Assembly: GCF_023159225.1 (NCBI RefSeq)
Contig: NC_063161.1
Span: 125,092,958 to 125,156,957 of the forward strand
From: Perognathus longimembris pacificus
Taxonomy: Eukaryota > Chordata > Mammalia > Rodentia > Heteromyidae
DNA length: 64,000 nt
Direction: 5' to 3'
Shown here: positions 23,836-35,789 of the stretch, in pieces
Layout of the letters: every line of letters starts with the position of its first letter
Position numbering within the stretch: position 1 is the first letter of the stretch
Notes under the pieces: model-generated
The model's input: only the letters and a program-made list of their open reading frames with translations
What the model was told of the DNA's origin: nothing
The model's database searches: none
Position numbers and translations under genes: made by a program

Positions 23836-24205
23836 ATGTAAATGGAATCATATACTCTGTCTTTTCAACTGGATTCTTAGCAAGTATTTTTAAGGTCTGT
23901 CAATGTTCCGGAATGCATCCATTTTTAATTGCCAAGTAATATTCCATTGCATATATATATTTATTTATTCATTTGTTCGTTGATGATAGGGAGCTGTTCC
24001 TACTTTGGGCTATTACAATGTTGTTGTAAATAATCATGTATAAATTTTTGTGTGGGCATGTTTTAATTTCTCAAGGGTATGTATCTAGGAATGGAATTGC
24101 TGGATTACATGATCATTCTGTATTGAACCAGTCAAAGAACTCTTGATCTGTTTTCCAAAGGACTGCATTGTTTATATTCACACCAGCCATATCACTGTCC
24201 TGTGT
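23836..24205 (-). mobile_element. ancient L1M fragment, part 2
   Basis: ATGTAAATGGAATCATATAC, GTAATATTCCATTGC, GAATGGAATTGCTGGAT and TTTTCCAAAGGACTGC are classic old L1M 3' text on the minus strand; resumes 21450-21655. Confidence 0.75.
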
Positions 24206-24221
24206 GACACTGGTAACCATC

Positions 24222-24460
24222 ATTTCTTTTGTCAGTCTTGGGACTTGAACTCATGGACTGGGTGCTGTCTCTGAGCTCTTTTTGCTCAAGGCTAGTGCTC
24301 TACTACTTTGAGCCACAGTTCCACTTCCAGTTTTTAAGTGGTTGATTGGAGATAAAAGTCTCATGGGGAACATTTCTGCCTGGGCTGGCTGTGAACCGTC
24401 ATCATCAGATCTCAGCCTCCTGAGTAGCTAGGATTACAGGTATGGGCCACCAGCTTTGCC
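24222..24460 (-). repeat. B1-like/Geo composite SINE
   Basis: Geo arm, TTGATTGGAGATAAAAGTCT linker, B1-like arm (CTCCTGAGTAGCTAGGATTA). Confidence 0.88.
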
Positions 24461-25055
24461 ATCATTTTTGTTATACCCAGTCTGTTCTATGTGACTTGAG
24501 ATCTCATTTTGCCCAACACATTTTAAATGTATGTTAACCTTCCACTCTAAAGTCTAGTTCTACCTACTCTCTGCTTCACTTTCCCCACCACAAGTCATTA
24601 ACTTGTGATTTCATGATTCTGCAGTCTGTATTGTTCCACATGATTGCTTTGCAGTATCATTTCTGTGTCTATTGTATCAACTCTTTCCCAACCACTACTA
24701 GCTTCCACAGTCTCCTGGTTTGTCTTTGCCTACATTTTATTTATCTTGTTAGTTTTATGTCCTTAAAAAGTCATTTATTTTATTTTAATGGATTTTGAGA
24801 GAGGAAGAGAGAAGTAGATAATGTATATCTAGAATGTAAACTAGAAGTTTATTTTCATTGCAACTGCACTGAGACATGGTTGTGTATAGATGAAAGAATG
24901 AGGCTTAGCAAGTTTCTGATTTCTGAAAGAAGTAAAGAATAAGGAACAATACATTAAACATTACCATTGGAAATAAATGAAAACAGATGAATACTTGAAT
25001 TATGCATGGTGGTTCAGTTAAAAGAATATAAATGTATCTTAGATTACTTTCATCT

Positions 25056-25322
25056 GTGTGTGTGTGCGCGCGTGCGCGTGCACGTGTGCGCATGCACACT
25101 AGTCCAGGGGCTTAAATCCAAGGCATGAGCAATCTCCCTGAGCTTCTGTACTGAAGGCTAGTGCTCTACTATTTGAACCACAGCTTCACCTCCAGCTTTT
25201 TGGTGGTTATTTGGAGATAAGAGTCTCATAAACTTTCCTGCCTATAATGGCAGACCACAATCCTCAGAGCTCAGCCTCCTGAGTAGCTTGGATTACAGAT
25301 ACAAGCCACTGGCATCCAGCTC
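25056..25322 (-). repeat. B1-like/Geo composite SINE with TG/CG tail
   Basis: (TG)n(CG)n tract at 25056-25098 is the tail; Geo and B1-like arms follow. Confidence 0.85.
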
Positions 25323-26356
25323 TTAATAGCATTCTTTACTATATGAAAAGAGATCTACTTTGCTCAATGAATAGGCAGACCATAGGTTGGTTAAGTCTGC
25401 AAAAGCATTTTGTGCACACATTGTGCATAAGTATGTAGGTATTATTAAAATGTCTCCATATTGTAATTTCTATTTCAAATTAAACACATATAAATGATTA
25501 AGTAAGCTTTTCCTACAAATAGATTTTCTCTTGTTTAAGGTTAAGAGTCATAAAGTTATTACCAGTTTATTCTATGAACTTAATTTGAGACTGGAACCTT
25601 GGACTTCCTGGTGTTTTGTTTTGTTTTTAAGTCACAGCACAGATTCTATACTCCTGACTTAGTACATTGTCAAATACAGAAGAAAAGAATATCATCTCTT
25701 TACTTTAAAATTGCTAATTTCTATGTTGAGCTGTCTTAGTTACATATCTCATTGTAAGTGTTTCATTGTTTCTGCATCTGTTCAGAAGTAGTTTGTAGTA
25801 CAGAGCTACTGAGTAGGCCTGGCATCATAAAGGACAGGGGGCTTCCAGATGACCTGGAATTGAGCACCCACTAATCTATCCCCAAGGAATGAATGGCAGC
25901 GATTTCAGCCTAAGTGGCTATCAACACTATTTCACAGTGGCGGTATGGGCTCGTCACTGTGAAAGACCCTATTTTAAAGTGACAAGCCCACATTGCTGAC
26001 TAGGTTTATGGGAATGTCTTCAATATCACTCATAAACATATATACATGGATAGTATAAATCTTACGTGCAAAACGAGCCTCTCTCAGATGTCTTTTCTTG
26101 GACATGGAAGCCATCAGTACTAACACAACTGCAGTAATCCAACAGTTCTTTTAGGACTAGTTGAGCTCCTTCCATTTGGGTTTCTGAGATAGCAAAACAC
26201 ACTTCCAACCAGAATATCTTCTAAACGGTACCAAAAATCTCTATTTCATGTCACAACTCGATAAACATTTACAGAGATAATGGCTGGAGATACAGAGATA
26301 AGCTCATAATCACAGCAGCATGTGAGTCCACAAGAGGCCAGGTGCTACAATAGAGG

Positions 26357-26626
26357 CCTGACTCAGCTTTTTTATTTTTATTTTATTTATTTATTTATGT
26401 ATTTATTTATTTATTTTTTGGGTAGTCCTGGAGCTTGAACTCAGGGCCTGAGCACTGTCCCTGGCTTCTTTTTGCTCAAGGCTAGCACTCTACCACTTGA
26501 GCCACAGCACCACTTCTGGCTTTTTCTGCATATGTGGTGCTGAGGAATCGAACCCAGGGCTTCATGTATACAAGGCAAGCACTCTACCCACTAGGCTATA
26601 TTCCCAGCCCCCTGACTCAGCTTTTT
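26357..26626 (-). repeat. IDL-Geo SINE with TSD and (TTTA)n tail
   Basis: Exact 16-base duplication CCTGACTCAGCTTTTT at 26357-26372 and 26611-26626. Between them lie a (TTTA)n tail, the Geo arm and the ID-like arm ending TATTCCCAGCCC. Confidence 0.93.
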
Positions 26627-27334
26627 CTGTGGGGACTATAGGAAAGTATGTGAGTTATATTTGGTGATGATGTTGATTATCACTATTATTTTTAGGTACT
26701 ATGTTAGATGTTTTGCACAAATTATACAAAATAACAACCTTGGATTTATCCTACTTTTCTCCCTCTGTCCCAGCTCTCTTTGTCATTCTCTCTACCTTTG
26801 GTGCTGCTATATAGTCTCTTTAAAAATGTTTTTTATAGATATTGTTTTGTTTTCATAAGGCTGGTATACTGCTTAAAATCTATGACCCAGGTCAAAAAGT
26901 ACAAATAAAATTAAAAGAAGCACTGTCTGTTGTATTCATTTCCGGATGAACAACTTCATTAACTTTTAATGAAAATTAGAGCTTTGCTGGGTTCTTTTAA
27001 GAAGATTATTTTTTAATCTTAAAACTTGTCAATGGCATCATCTTCAAGTCATTATTACTCTCATCATGTCTGCCAGCGTGACTCCAAACCTTCCTCTTCT
27101 TTTGATCCCAACCCAGAGATTGGAAAAGTAGGTTCAAGTCAAGAAAAGGTCATTTCCCCACAGTTTTGTTCTCTGAAAAACTTCCATCTGCCACTGAAAG
27201 ACATAGCTGGGAGTGAAGCAATCATGTGCTAGAACTTCAGGTCCAATCAGAATGTCATTGTGAGCACTTGCATGGGTTGAGCCTACTTAAAATACACAGT
27301 CCTGAAAAAAAATGGTGGCCTCTCTGTGCACAAA

Positions 27335-27530
27335 CAAATTTCTAGGGATTGAACTTTATTTCCTTTTTTCCCAAGGCTGGTATTCTAACACTTGAGCCAC
27401 AGCTCTGCTTCTAGCTTTTTGCTTCAATTGGAGGTAAGAGTCTTATGGACTTTTCTGCCCACACTGGCTTCGAAGTGTCATCCTCAGATGTCGGACTTCT
27501 GAATATCTAGGTTATAGGTATGTGCCAAGC
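27335..27530 (-). repeat. B1-like/Geo composite SINE, diverged
   Basis: CACTTGAGCCACAGCTCTGC, TCAATTGGAGGTAAGAGTCT and degenerate B1-like arm. Confidence 0.8.
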
Positions 27531-27710
27531 TTACATATGGAATTATTTTAAAGGACAGGGAAAAGGAGGGGGGCTGAGGCATGCTCACCAAATATCAGCT
27601 CAATGAAAACCAATGATAGTGCATAATGAACACTAGAGTTCAAATTTTCAGATACTTTAAAGAGAAGGAGTGCCAGAATTCAATTACATTTTTAACATAC
27701 TATAGGAAAG

Positions 27711-28025
27711 TTATTTTTTAAAAAAGATTGAGGGAGAAGAAAAAAGAATTCTGAAATCATTAAATGATCTTCTTCCCCAGTGTTCCAGATAAATGTCCAT
27801 CAAATCTCCCTCCATTCCCAGTTCTTTAGGAATATGCTGATCAGCAATGCTCTGACCTTCAGATCTGGGTAAACTTTGGAACTCTCTGCCTTGAACAGGC
27901 TGATTTTTTTGATGTGTTGTTATTTTCCTTTTGAATTGAATCTCACTGCTATCCAATGACTTTGACTTTAATGCATTTCCCTTTTTATATCCTAAGTCCT
28001 CAAGTGAAGGTATTGCCTCTTGGTC
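27711..28025 (-). other. unassigned coding-like ORF
   Basis: An open frame on the minus strand with ATG at about 28030 in a good context (GTCACCATGT) and a further in-frame ATG upstream at 28052. It codes for about 105-113 residues of ordinary, non-repetitive composition with blocks such as SLEDLGYKKGN and MDIYLEHWGRRSF. I do not recognise the protein. No splice donor or poly(A) signal is obvious, and no known gene is expected between IFT74 and TEK. It may be a chance ORF, a remnant exon or a testis-type transcript. Confidence 0.2.
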
Positions 28026-28164
28026 AGACATGGTGACAGTGGCTTTACCCAAGGTCTTAGCAGAGCAATGGCCTTAGGTAGGTGGAACCTCACTTGGGTT
28101 TATAGATTCTTCTCCCTTCCTCACATGATATGACATTAACTTTTATTTATTTATTCATATATTT

Positions 28165-28250
28165 ACTTTATTGCAGTGTTAGAGGTCAAACCTAGGTAGG
28201 CCCTTGTATGTGCTCGGCAAGCACTCTACTAGGAAGCTACATCCCAGGAA
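28165..28250 (-). repeat. ID-type SINE
   Basis: Minus-strand ID: GGTCAAACCTAGGTAGGCCC...GGCAAGCACTCTACTAGG. Confidence 0.65.
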
Positions 28251-28287
28251 TCACCCCATTAAATATTTGTGTTTAAGAGTTAGGAAG

Positions 28288-28535
28288 TTGTTAGCATTGG
28301 TGGCTCATGCCTGCAATCCTACTACTATAGCAAAGCTACTCAGGAGGCTGAGATCTGAGGATTATGGTTTGCAGCTAGCTCAGGCAGGAAAACTGTGAGA
28401 CTGTTATCTTCACTAAACTACCAAAAGAGCCAGAAGTGAGACGTGGCTCAAGTAGTAGAGTACTAGCCTGAGCACACACACACATATACATACATATATA
28501 CATATGTATATATGTGTGTATATATATATATTTAT
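28288..28535 (+). repeat. B1-like/Geo composite SINE with CA/TA tail
   Basis: GGTGGCTCATGCCTGCAATC start, AGCCAGAAGTGAGACGTGGC in the Geo arm; microsatellite tail at 28474-28535. Confidence 0.85.
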
Positions 28536-28639
28536 TTAATCATTCAGTATGTTTACTTGTGGATTTATAGGCACATTCTAGTTACCACAAATGAAGGAAA
28601 CCATGTAGCCTCTTTCTATGGATCTGGCTTACTTCCCTC

Positions 28640-28853
28640 AATAGATATATGAAGAAATGTTCTTGCTATAAAAGAAATGCAAGTCAAAACAACATTGAGA
28701 CTCTACCTCATGGCCATTATCAGGAAAACTAACAGCAACAAATGTTGTCAGGGATTTGGCCAAAAGGGAACACTACTACACTGTTGGTGGGAGTGTAAAC
28801 TGGTTCAACCACTTTGGAAAGCAGTATGGAGGTTTCTTAAAAGACTAAACATA
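28640..28853 (+). mobile_element. older L1 ORF2 remnant, part 1
   Basis: ORF2 3' region homologous to 10290-10520 (Cys-rich motif [15 protein letters not shown]), diverged; interrupted by a SINE at 28854. Confidence 0.85.
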
Positions 28854-29060
28854 GGCTGGGAATGTGACTTAGTGGTAGAGTGCTTGCCTAGCATGCATGA
28901 AGCCCTGAGTTCGATTTCTCAGTAGCACATAAACAGAAAAAAACGGAAGTAGCACTGTGGCTCAATCAGTAGAGTGGTAGCTTTGAGCAAAAGAAGCTCA
29001 GTGATAGTGCCCAGGCCCTGAGTTCAAGCCCCAGGACTGGCAAAAACAAAACAACAACAA
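28854..29060 (+). repeat. IDL-Geo SINE nested in L1
   Basis: GGCTGGGAATGTGACTTAG... with Geo arm and A-rich tail, flanked by AAAAGACTAAACATA at 28839-28853 and 29061-29075. Confidence 0.93.
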
Positions 29061-29375
29061 AAAAGACTAAACATAAACCTGTCCCTATGACCCAGCAATC
29101 CTACTCTTGGACATTATCCAATGGATCACAAACCAGGCCACACTAAAGGACAACCACGTTCATTGTGGCATTTTTTTTTAACCATGGTCAAGATATGAAA
29201 TCAATGCAATCAACCTAGATCTCGTTCCGTGGAAGAATGGATCAAGAAAATGTGGTACATATACACAATGGGATCCTACTCATCCATCAGAAAGAATGAT
29301 ACTGTAAGAAATGATGTAAGATAATGAAAGAATGATATTTGTAAGAAAATGAAAAGACTTGGAAAATTTTATTAA
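29061..29375 (+). mobile_element. older L1 ORF2 remnant, part 2
   Basis: Continues the L1 (CTATGACCCAGCAATCCTAC, GAAAATGTGGTACATATACA) to about 29375, with small deletions. Confidence 0.85.
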
Positions 29376-29394
29376 GAAGTTGTTTGCAAAATTG

Positions 29395-30081
29395 ATTATT
29401 ATAGGTCTATTATTTTGTCTAGTATTTTGTGCTCAGGAACTGATATAAAAATACACATGAAGTCAGTAAGGATTTAGAAGACAAAACTACAAACAAATTG
29501 AACATAATTGAAAACTGAAGAACATCTCACCCAATAGTAGAATTCACAAAGGCAAAGGGAACATTTACCAAGTTTGGTCACACTTTAAGGCATAAAGGAA
29601 ACTTCAACAAATTTAAAATAACTAAAATTATCCCAAGCATGCCCTTTGATCCCACTGTATTAACTAGAAATCATTTATAGAAAGAGACCTGGGAAATCCC
29701 CTAAAATTTTGGAAACTAAGTAACACAACACAAGTGATTCATGGGATAAGGGGAAACTACATGAAATTTTGAACTAAATGAAAATAAAGTTGCACATTAA
29801 AATTTATAGGGTGAAACGAACATAATCCTTATAGGAAATTTTACAGCATTACATGATTACATTAAAAAAAGAAAAATCTCAAATTAATGGCAGTAGTTTC
29901 TACAAAATCTAGGAAACAGAGAAGATCAAGTTCAAAAAAGGAAACAAGAAAAAGTAAATTCTGAAAAAGAAACAAATGCTGTGAGGATGTAGTGAAAAGG
30001 GAACCCTTTCAGGTAGGAACCCACTGTCGGTGGAAATGTAAATTAGTCCAGCCACTATAGGAATCAGTAAGACAGTTTCTC
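29395..30081 (+). mobile_element. ancient L1M ORF2 remnants
   Basis: Matches in outline the central ORF2 region of old L1 (AACATCTCACCCAATAGTAG, TTAACTAGAAATCA, AATTTATAGGGTG) then jumps to the late ORF2 region (GATGTAGTGAAAAGGGAACC). Many stops. Confidence 0.6.
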
Positions 30082-30610
30082 AAAAACCTAAAAGCACACA
30101 GCAGAGGATCACAAGAGCCCAATAGCTATACCCTTGTGAACACATAAGATGATGCTAAGTGAAATGAACTCCATGTTATGGAAATGACTGTTATATCACT
30201 GTTGTAATTACTTTCAACATGTGATGTGAAACCGTAGCTTCTATTATTGATGACCCTCTTGTATGCCCTTCCTGTGGTTGTACCTGCACTATCTCTGTAT
30301 CTTATCTGAGTACATTGGAAACTGTGTATACTGGTATTAGAAATAGAAAACTGAAAGGGAATACCAAAATCAAGAGACATAGGGTAAAAAGACAAACGAC
30401 GACAAAAGCAATACATGCAAAACTGTTTGGTGTAAATCAACTGAACAACTCATGGGGGGAAATGGAAAGGGGAAGGGGGAGGGGGGAATGAGGGAGGAGG
30501 TAACAAACAGTACAAGAAATGTATCCAATGCCTAACGTATGAAACTGTAACCTCTCTGTACATCACTTTGACAATAAAAATTAAAAAAAAAAACAAAAAA
30601 CCTAAAAGCA
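30082..30610 (+). mobile_element. young L1 3' UTR insertion with TSD, nested in ancient L1
   Basis: A 5'-truncated L1 3' UTR (30097-30595) with its polypurine block near 30455-30500 and A-rich tail. Flanked by AAAAACCTAAAAGCA at 30082-30096 and 30596-30610. Confidence 0.92.
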
Positions 30611-30756
30611 GAACCTCAGTATGATGCAACTGGAAGTGAAGCCAGCACACAAATGTCACGTACATGTCCATGATTTTTTTGGCACTATTCACCATAGCGA
30701 AGGTACTAAATCAATGTAGGTGCCTATTAACACATGAATAAAAAAAGAAAAGTGGC
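30611..30756 (+). mobile_element. ancient L1 remnant, continuation
   Basis: Resumes old ORF2 end text (GGCACTATTCACCATAGCGA) after the nested young L1. Confidence 0.6.
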
Positions 30757-30998
30757 ATAAACTGAGCATGGTGGCTCATGCCTGTATTCCTAGCTGCTTT
30801 AGGAGGCTGAGAGCTGAGAATTATGGTTTACAGATAGGTGGGGTGCACAAATCTGTGAGACTCTTATCTCAAATTGTCCCGGAAAAAAAAAATCAAAAGT
30901 AGAGCTGTGTCTCAAATGGTAGATTGCTAGCCTCGAGGCAAAAAGCTAAAGTGTAGCTGTAAGTATAACTCCCAGCCCCAATACTAGTACAAAAAAAA
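30757..30998 (+). repeat. B1-like/Geo composite SINE
   Basis: GCATGGTGGCTCATGCCTGT start, Geo arm and a long A-tail (30983-30998). Confidence 0.85.
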
Positions 30999-31103
30999 AA
31001 AAAAAAGAAGGAAGAAAGAAGAAACAGTAGAGTTGGAATTTACAAGGGTTGAAAGGAAGACAAATGGAGAGTTGTTGTTGCATGGGTATTTGTTGTTGCT
31101 TTT

Positions 31104-31320
31104 TTGTTTTTCATGGTGCTAGTGTTTAAACTCAGAACCTCACATTTGCTAGGCTGGCACTGTACTGTTTGAGCCACACTGACAGCCCTTTTTGCTTTAG
31201 TTATTTTTCAGATAAGGTCTATTATGTTTTTGCCTGGGGCCAGCTTTGGACTGGACTAGATCTTTCTACCTTCTTCTCCCACTAACTGGGATTACAGACA
31301 TATGCCAGCAAGTCCTGCTT
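31104..31320 (-). repeat. B1-ID composite SINE
   Basis: Minus strand: ID-like part (CTCACATTTGCTAGGCTGGC...GAGCCACACTGACAGCCC) then B1 part (CAGATAAGGTCTATTATG...CTGGGATTACAGACATATGCC). Confidence 0.75.
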
Positions 31321-31334
31321 GTTTGTAGAAATGG

Positions 31335-31420
31335 ACTGTCCCTAACATTTGGGCTAATCTCCAACTGTGATCTGATCTCTGGAATAAGTGAGATTACATG
31401 CATGTACTACCCCAACTTTT
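31335..31420 (-). repeat. B1-like fragment
   Basis: Degenerate B1 end: AGTGAGATTACATGCATGTAC. Confidence 0.4.
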
Positions 31421-31551
31421 CCTAGAGTTTGTTTTGTAAGATGAACGAAGTTCTAATGATCTGTTGCACAATGAAAATATGTAAGCACTGCTATCTTGTT
31501 ATATGTAAATTAAATCAAGAAATTTCACTCTACAAAATGATCAACATTCTT

Positions 31552-31803
31552 TTGTGTGTGTGTGTGTGTGTGTGCAGGTCTTGGGGCTTGAATTCAGGCC
31601 TAGGCACTGTCCCTGAGAGTCTTTATACTCAAGGCTAGCATTCTTTCACTTGAACCACAGCACTACTTCTAGCCTTTTCTGAGTAGTTTATTGGAGATAG
31701 GAGTCTCATGGACTTTTCTGCCTGGGCTAGCTTTGAACCCCAATCCTCAGATCTCAGCCTCCTGAGAAGCCAGGATTATAGGCATGAGCCACCGGTGCCC
31801 AGC
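31552..31803 (-). repeat. B1-like/Geo composite SINE with (TG)n tail
   Basis: (TG)n tail 31553-31575, Geo arm, TTATTGGAGATAGGAGTCTC linker, B1-like arm ending GCCACCGGTGCCCAGC. Confidence 0.92.
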
Positions 31804-31873
31804 ATCATTTTTAATTTTTAATCTTATTCTTGCATTATGCTTTTATGACCTATACATATCAAAATATTATGGT

Positions 31874-31955
31874 AAGGGATATGGATGTAGCTCTGGGGTA
31901 GAATAGTTGCCTATCACGATAAAGGCGTGAGTTTGATCACCAGTACCCACATGGA
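31874..31955 (+). repeat. ID-type SINE
   Basis: GGATATGGATGTAGCTCTGG...GTGAGTTTGATCACCAGTAC. Confidence 0.65.
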
Positions 31956-32294
31956 GGGAAAAATAATGGCTGAGTTGGTTTCTCTACTCTGGATCTAGAC
32001 TCAAAACAAATGACTTGGTTAATAGGAGATATCTGAAGTAATCGTCCATTTTTCATCTGGGCTTTGAAAGAAATTGGCTCCACTGGACTTCTGAGCCTGT
32101 GCACTGAAGCATTAGACTAACTTGCTGGAGGATAAGAGATTTGTGACTCCATCAATCCTGACGCTCAGGCCTGAAGCTGGACCATCTTCCTGATTGTGGA
32201 CACTCAGAGGAGACTCGCTGGGATTACAGCTGTTGGGACAACTGAGCTGTGCACCACAGAGTCCCAAGATATGTAGCTCATGGTCCTCAAGACT

Positions 32295-32350
32295 CATCCT
32301 AGGACGGTGAGCTACATGAGCTTATCCTAGGGCGGTGAGCTACGTGAGCT
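32295..32350. repeat. 28-base tandem duplication
   Basis: Two head-to-tail 28-base units, 32295-32322 and 32323-32350, differing at three positions; core CGGTGAGCTAC. Confidence 0.85.
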
Positions 32351-32454
32351 ATGTAATTGGGTGGGTTGTTAGTTAAGGTTTCATGGTGAAAATGATACCT
32401 CAATTGTGGTTTGAAAGAGGAATAGTAATTTTAGGTTTTGTCTTAACAAAAAAT

Positions 32455-32540
32455 TATCTTGAAGTAGTTGTACAAACTATCCCATCTGTTTATGAGTACA
32501 ATGTATCTTGACCAATGTACCCCTCCCATCATTTCTTTTT
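32455..32540 (-). repeat. old L1 3'-end fragment
   Basis: Same block as 715-800 (TTTATGAGTACAATGTATCT), likely an old L1 3' UTR end on the minus strand. Confidence 0.45.
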
Positions 32541-33626
32541 CTTTTTCCTTTTCATTGATGGATTGCCTGATATTTTTAAGCTTTTGCCTCATACTGGTGG
32601 TTCTCTCCCTTAACAGCACAGGGTCATCTGAAATAAAGTAGAGAGCTCCTTCCTAGGAGCTTCTAGGAGAATAAAAATTGGTGTGAGAATTGATGCTTCA
32701 TGGCCTGAAAGGCACCAAAGCAGTGATCTAATAAACCCTTTACTGGTTGTGCCACCCTTCAGGATTTAAGCACACAATGCCTGTTTTTTGTTTTTGCTTT
32801 TTTTTTTTTTAGTTAACTTTTCCTGTTTTGATGCATGATTGCCTGGCTTGAGCAAATGTGAACTTCAAAAGCAGGGACCACATTTTCTATTCTTGCCAAG
32901 TACTTGTACAGAATATGACATTTCGATGCTTAAAAAGAAAAAAAGGAAGAAGAGGGAAAACGAGGGAGAAAAGGAAAGGAGAAGAGCAGAAATAGCTAGA
33001 AGCACTTACAGTAAACAGGCTGGAGTGGGTCTGGTATTTTCCACCTCCGGGCCTGAGTGGGTGTTGCCCCTTTTTACTGTGGTGTCCAGGCTGAAGGCCA
33101 AGACTTAGTTGTTGATGAGCCTTCCTTTTCTCTCAGCTACAGAAAAGTTCATGGAAATGCTTAAGATGCCAGCTGTGATGACTGGAGGCTCAGAGACACA
33201 GGACGCCCAGGCAGGATGCCCAGGCTAAGGTGCACGCCGCCATGAACACCTGGGCTGTTCGCTCAGATCCTGGAAAGGACCATTTCCTCAGATTTGATTT
33301 CTTTCTTTCTTTCTTTTCCTCCCTTGACCTGTGACTGCTTTAAAGTACATCCCACTGCCCTGGGTCAACTGTCAAGGATTTCCCCTCTATTTCCTTTTGT
33401 ATAGATATGCTCATTATTTTAAAAGATGGTAGAATTATGGTATAAAGAAGAAAGTATAAGGAAACTCATAGAAAGTAATGAGTGATGGGGGAGGGGTGGG
33501 AAGGGGAGAAGGAATGGGGGGGTTAGGGAATGGGGAAAGAGAGAGTAATAAATGAGAGGACCAAATTATAATAGATGCATGTGTTATCATGGCAAACCAC
33601 AAAGTAATATAAGACTAAAATTGATA

Positions 33627-33850
33627 CAAGGCAGCAATGACTCACGCCTGTAATTCTAGCTACTCAAGAGGCTGAAATCTGAGGATACACTGTTCAAAGC
33701 TAGCCTAGGCAAGAAAATCCATGAGTTTATTGCCAATAAACTACTCAGAAAAAGCCAGATACAGTGCTCAAGGAGTAGAGCTCTAGCCTTGAAAGAAAAA
33801 GCTCAGGGACAGTACTGGAGCACTGCCTTTAAACCCCAGTACTGTCAGAA
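33627..33850 (+). repeat. B1-like/Geo composite SINE
   Basis: ACTCACGCCTGTAATTCTAG start; Geo arm AAAAGCTCAGGGACAGTAC. Confidence 0.85.
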
Positions 33851-33869
33851 AAATTAAAATTAATATTAT

Positions 33870-33940
33870 TTAAAATTTTTAAGTAGTTGTACTAGGGAGT
33901 TTCAATTCAACAAGTGAGATTATAAGTATGAAGCATATTC
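33870..33940 (-). repeat. old L1 3'-end fragment
   Basis: AAGTAGTTGTACTAGGGAGT... resembles the ends at 715 and 32455. Confidence 0.35.
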
Positions 33941-34134
33941 ATTGGATTTTTTAAAAGTAGTTTAGTGGTGGTGGTAGTGGTTGTGAGTAGACTAGGAACT
34001 CATAAAATGCCTTTATTCAATATATATTTGTGTCAGGTGTGCTATATCTCTTTCTACCTATATTCTCATCTATTTATCTATACCACCTATAGCTATAGCT
34101 ATATCTATACTCATTAATTCAACATCTTCATTTT

Positions 34135-34353
34135 TTCAAGTACTGGGGTTTGAACTTATGGCTTGATGATTTCTTTGCTTGTTTGGTAGAGCTTGGTGTC
34201 CTACCACTTAAGCCATGACTCCGACCTGGGTTTTTGCTGGCGATGGAATCTTAGAGCCTTTTCTGCCCAGATCTTGGGTCAAACCACAATCCTCTAGATC
34301 TCAACTTCTTGAGTAGCCAAGGTTGTAAGAGTAAGCCATTAATGCTTGGCTAA
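34135..34353 (-). repeat. B1-like/Geo composite SINE, diverged
   Basis: TACCACTTAAGCCATGACTC in the Geo arm and TCTCAACTTCTTGAGTAGCC in the B1-like arm. Confidence 0.75.
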
Positions 34354-34439
34354 CACCCTCTAATTTTATTAAATATGATAAAAGTAAAATTCAGAGATTT
34401 GAATTCAATTGTATTGGTCATACAGAGAGTAAATGACAG

Positions 34440-34600
34440 ATATGTCCCAAGTCTGCCTGGCTTCAAAATCCTTTTCTTGGTATAATTATCTATTTAAGAC
34501 CTACTATGTTTCATCCATTGTGCTCAACTCTGGGAATTCAGTGATGAATACGTGTAGGCAAAGTCCTTACCTCTTAGAGAACACAGTCAATAGGAGGCAG
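34440..34600 (+). repeat. possible ancient mammalian-wide repeat
   Basis: GACCTACTATGTTTCATCCATTG followed by GGGAATTCAGTGATGAATAC resembles a common old interspersed repeat (L2/L3 type) but the family cannot be fixed by eye. Confidence 0.35.
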
Positions 34601-34612
34601 GGAAAGGCATTA

Positions 34613-35336
34613 ATGGAATCAACCTAGAAACCCCCTCAGTGGACAAATGAATCAAGAAAATGTGATATATATATACATATATATACATATATATACATAT
34701 ATGTATATATATATGTATATATATAGAAACTCCATGCTTCCATCAGAAAGAATCATATTATACCTTTCCTAAGGAGATACAAAGAAACATGGGTTGCATA
34801 TTTTTCTCACTTCTTGTAACTAGAAAGTACCTATAAATGTACATTTCAAATGGACTTGGTAAATTAAACTGGACCCTAAACATTCACACAGTGAGACCAA
34901 AGGAGGACATTCGTACGAGAGGATCACAAATGCTCAAGAACTATGTGCATAAAGTGAAGTTTATTGAAATGAACTTCAAGAAGTGGAAACAAGAGGGTTT
35001 TGTTATTTTGCTTCCCCCCCTCCTTTGTCACTGTTTTTTTTTTTTTTAATTCCTGTGCCTTTTGTCTTGTATGTAAGTTTATCTGTTTTGGAGAGGGTAA
35101 GGGACAGGGCACAAGAAATGGTTGGACAAAGGGTAACAAATGCAGCAATGATATTCACTATGTTGAAAATGAACTAACTATACAACTTTGGTCAGTGGGG
35201 GGGGGTGGTTAGGAGGGAAAAATTGGGAGAAAATGAGGAAGAAGTAACATTGTTCAAAAAGAAATGTACTCATTATCTGACTTATGTAACTGTAACCCTT
35301 CTGTACATTGCCTTTACAATAAAAATAAAATAAAAA
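34613..35336 (+). mobile_element. older L1 3' end with internal (TA)n expansion
   Basis: Late ORF2 text (GGACAAATGAATCAAGAAAA) broken by a (TA/CA)n run at 34661-34725, then a diverged 3' UTR ending CTGTACATTGCCTTTACAAT and an A-rich tail. Confidence 0.7.
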
Positions 35337-35789
35337 ACAAAAGCTGTTATTATTAGAAAAAGCAAATAAATATATTTGAATTTAAAAAAGTAAAAAAAAA
35401 ACCCACAAAACAGGAAACAACACTACTACTATGAAAAAAAAGAGCAGGGAATAGAGAAAACTACAGAGAAGATCCAATTGGAACTGAATGGTCTGGGAAG
35501 ATCTTATGAGGCTGAGACCTGGAAGGTAGTAAGGAGTTTCTTAGGCTGAATGAGAGGAGCAGTTCAACCTTTCCAAACAGATGGAGCAGCTGAGGGCTAA
35601 AATCTGATTCTCAGCTGATTAACAAGAATCCTTAGAAAACAGAGGTGCCACAATGATGGCTGCATTGAGCTTTCTAGGGGTGAATTTTGACAATGTCAAG
35701 GTCTGAAGTATTTCTTTAATATCTAAGAACTGTGAAAATGTCTTGTACACGGAGAACGATTGATCCTCTCCCTTCCCTTGGAAATCCTG

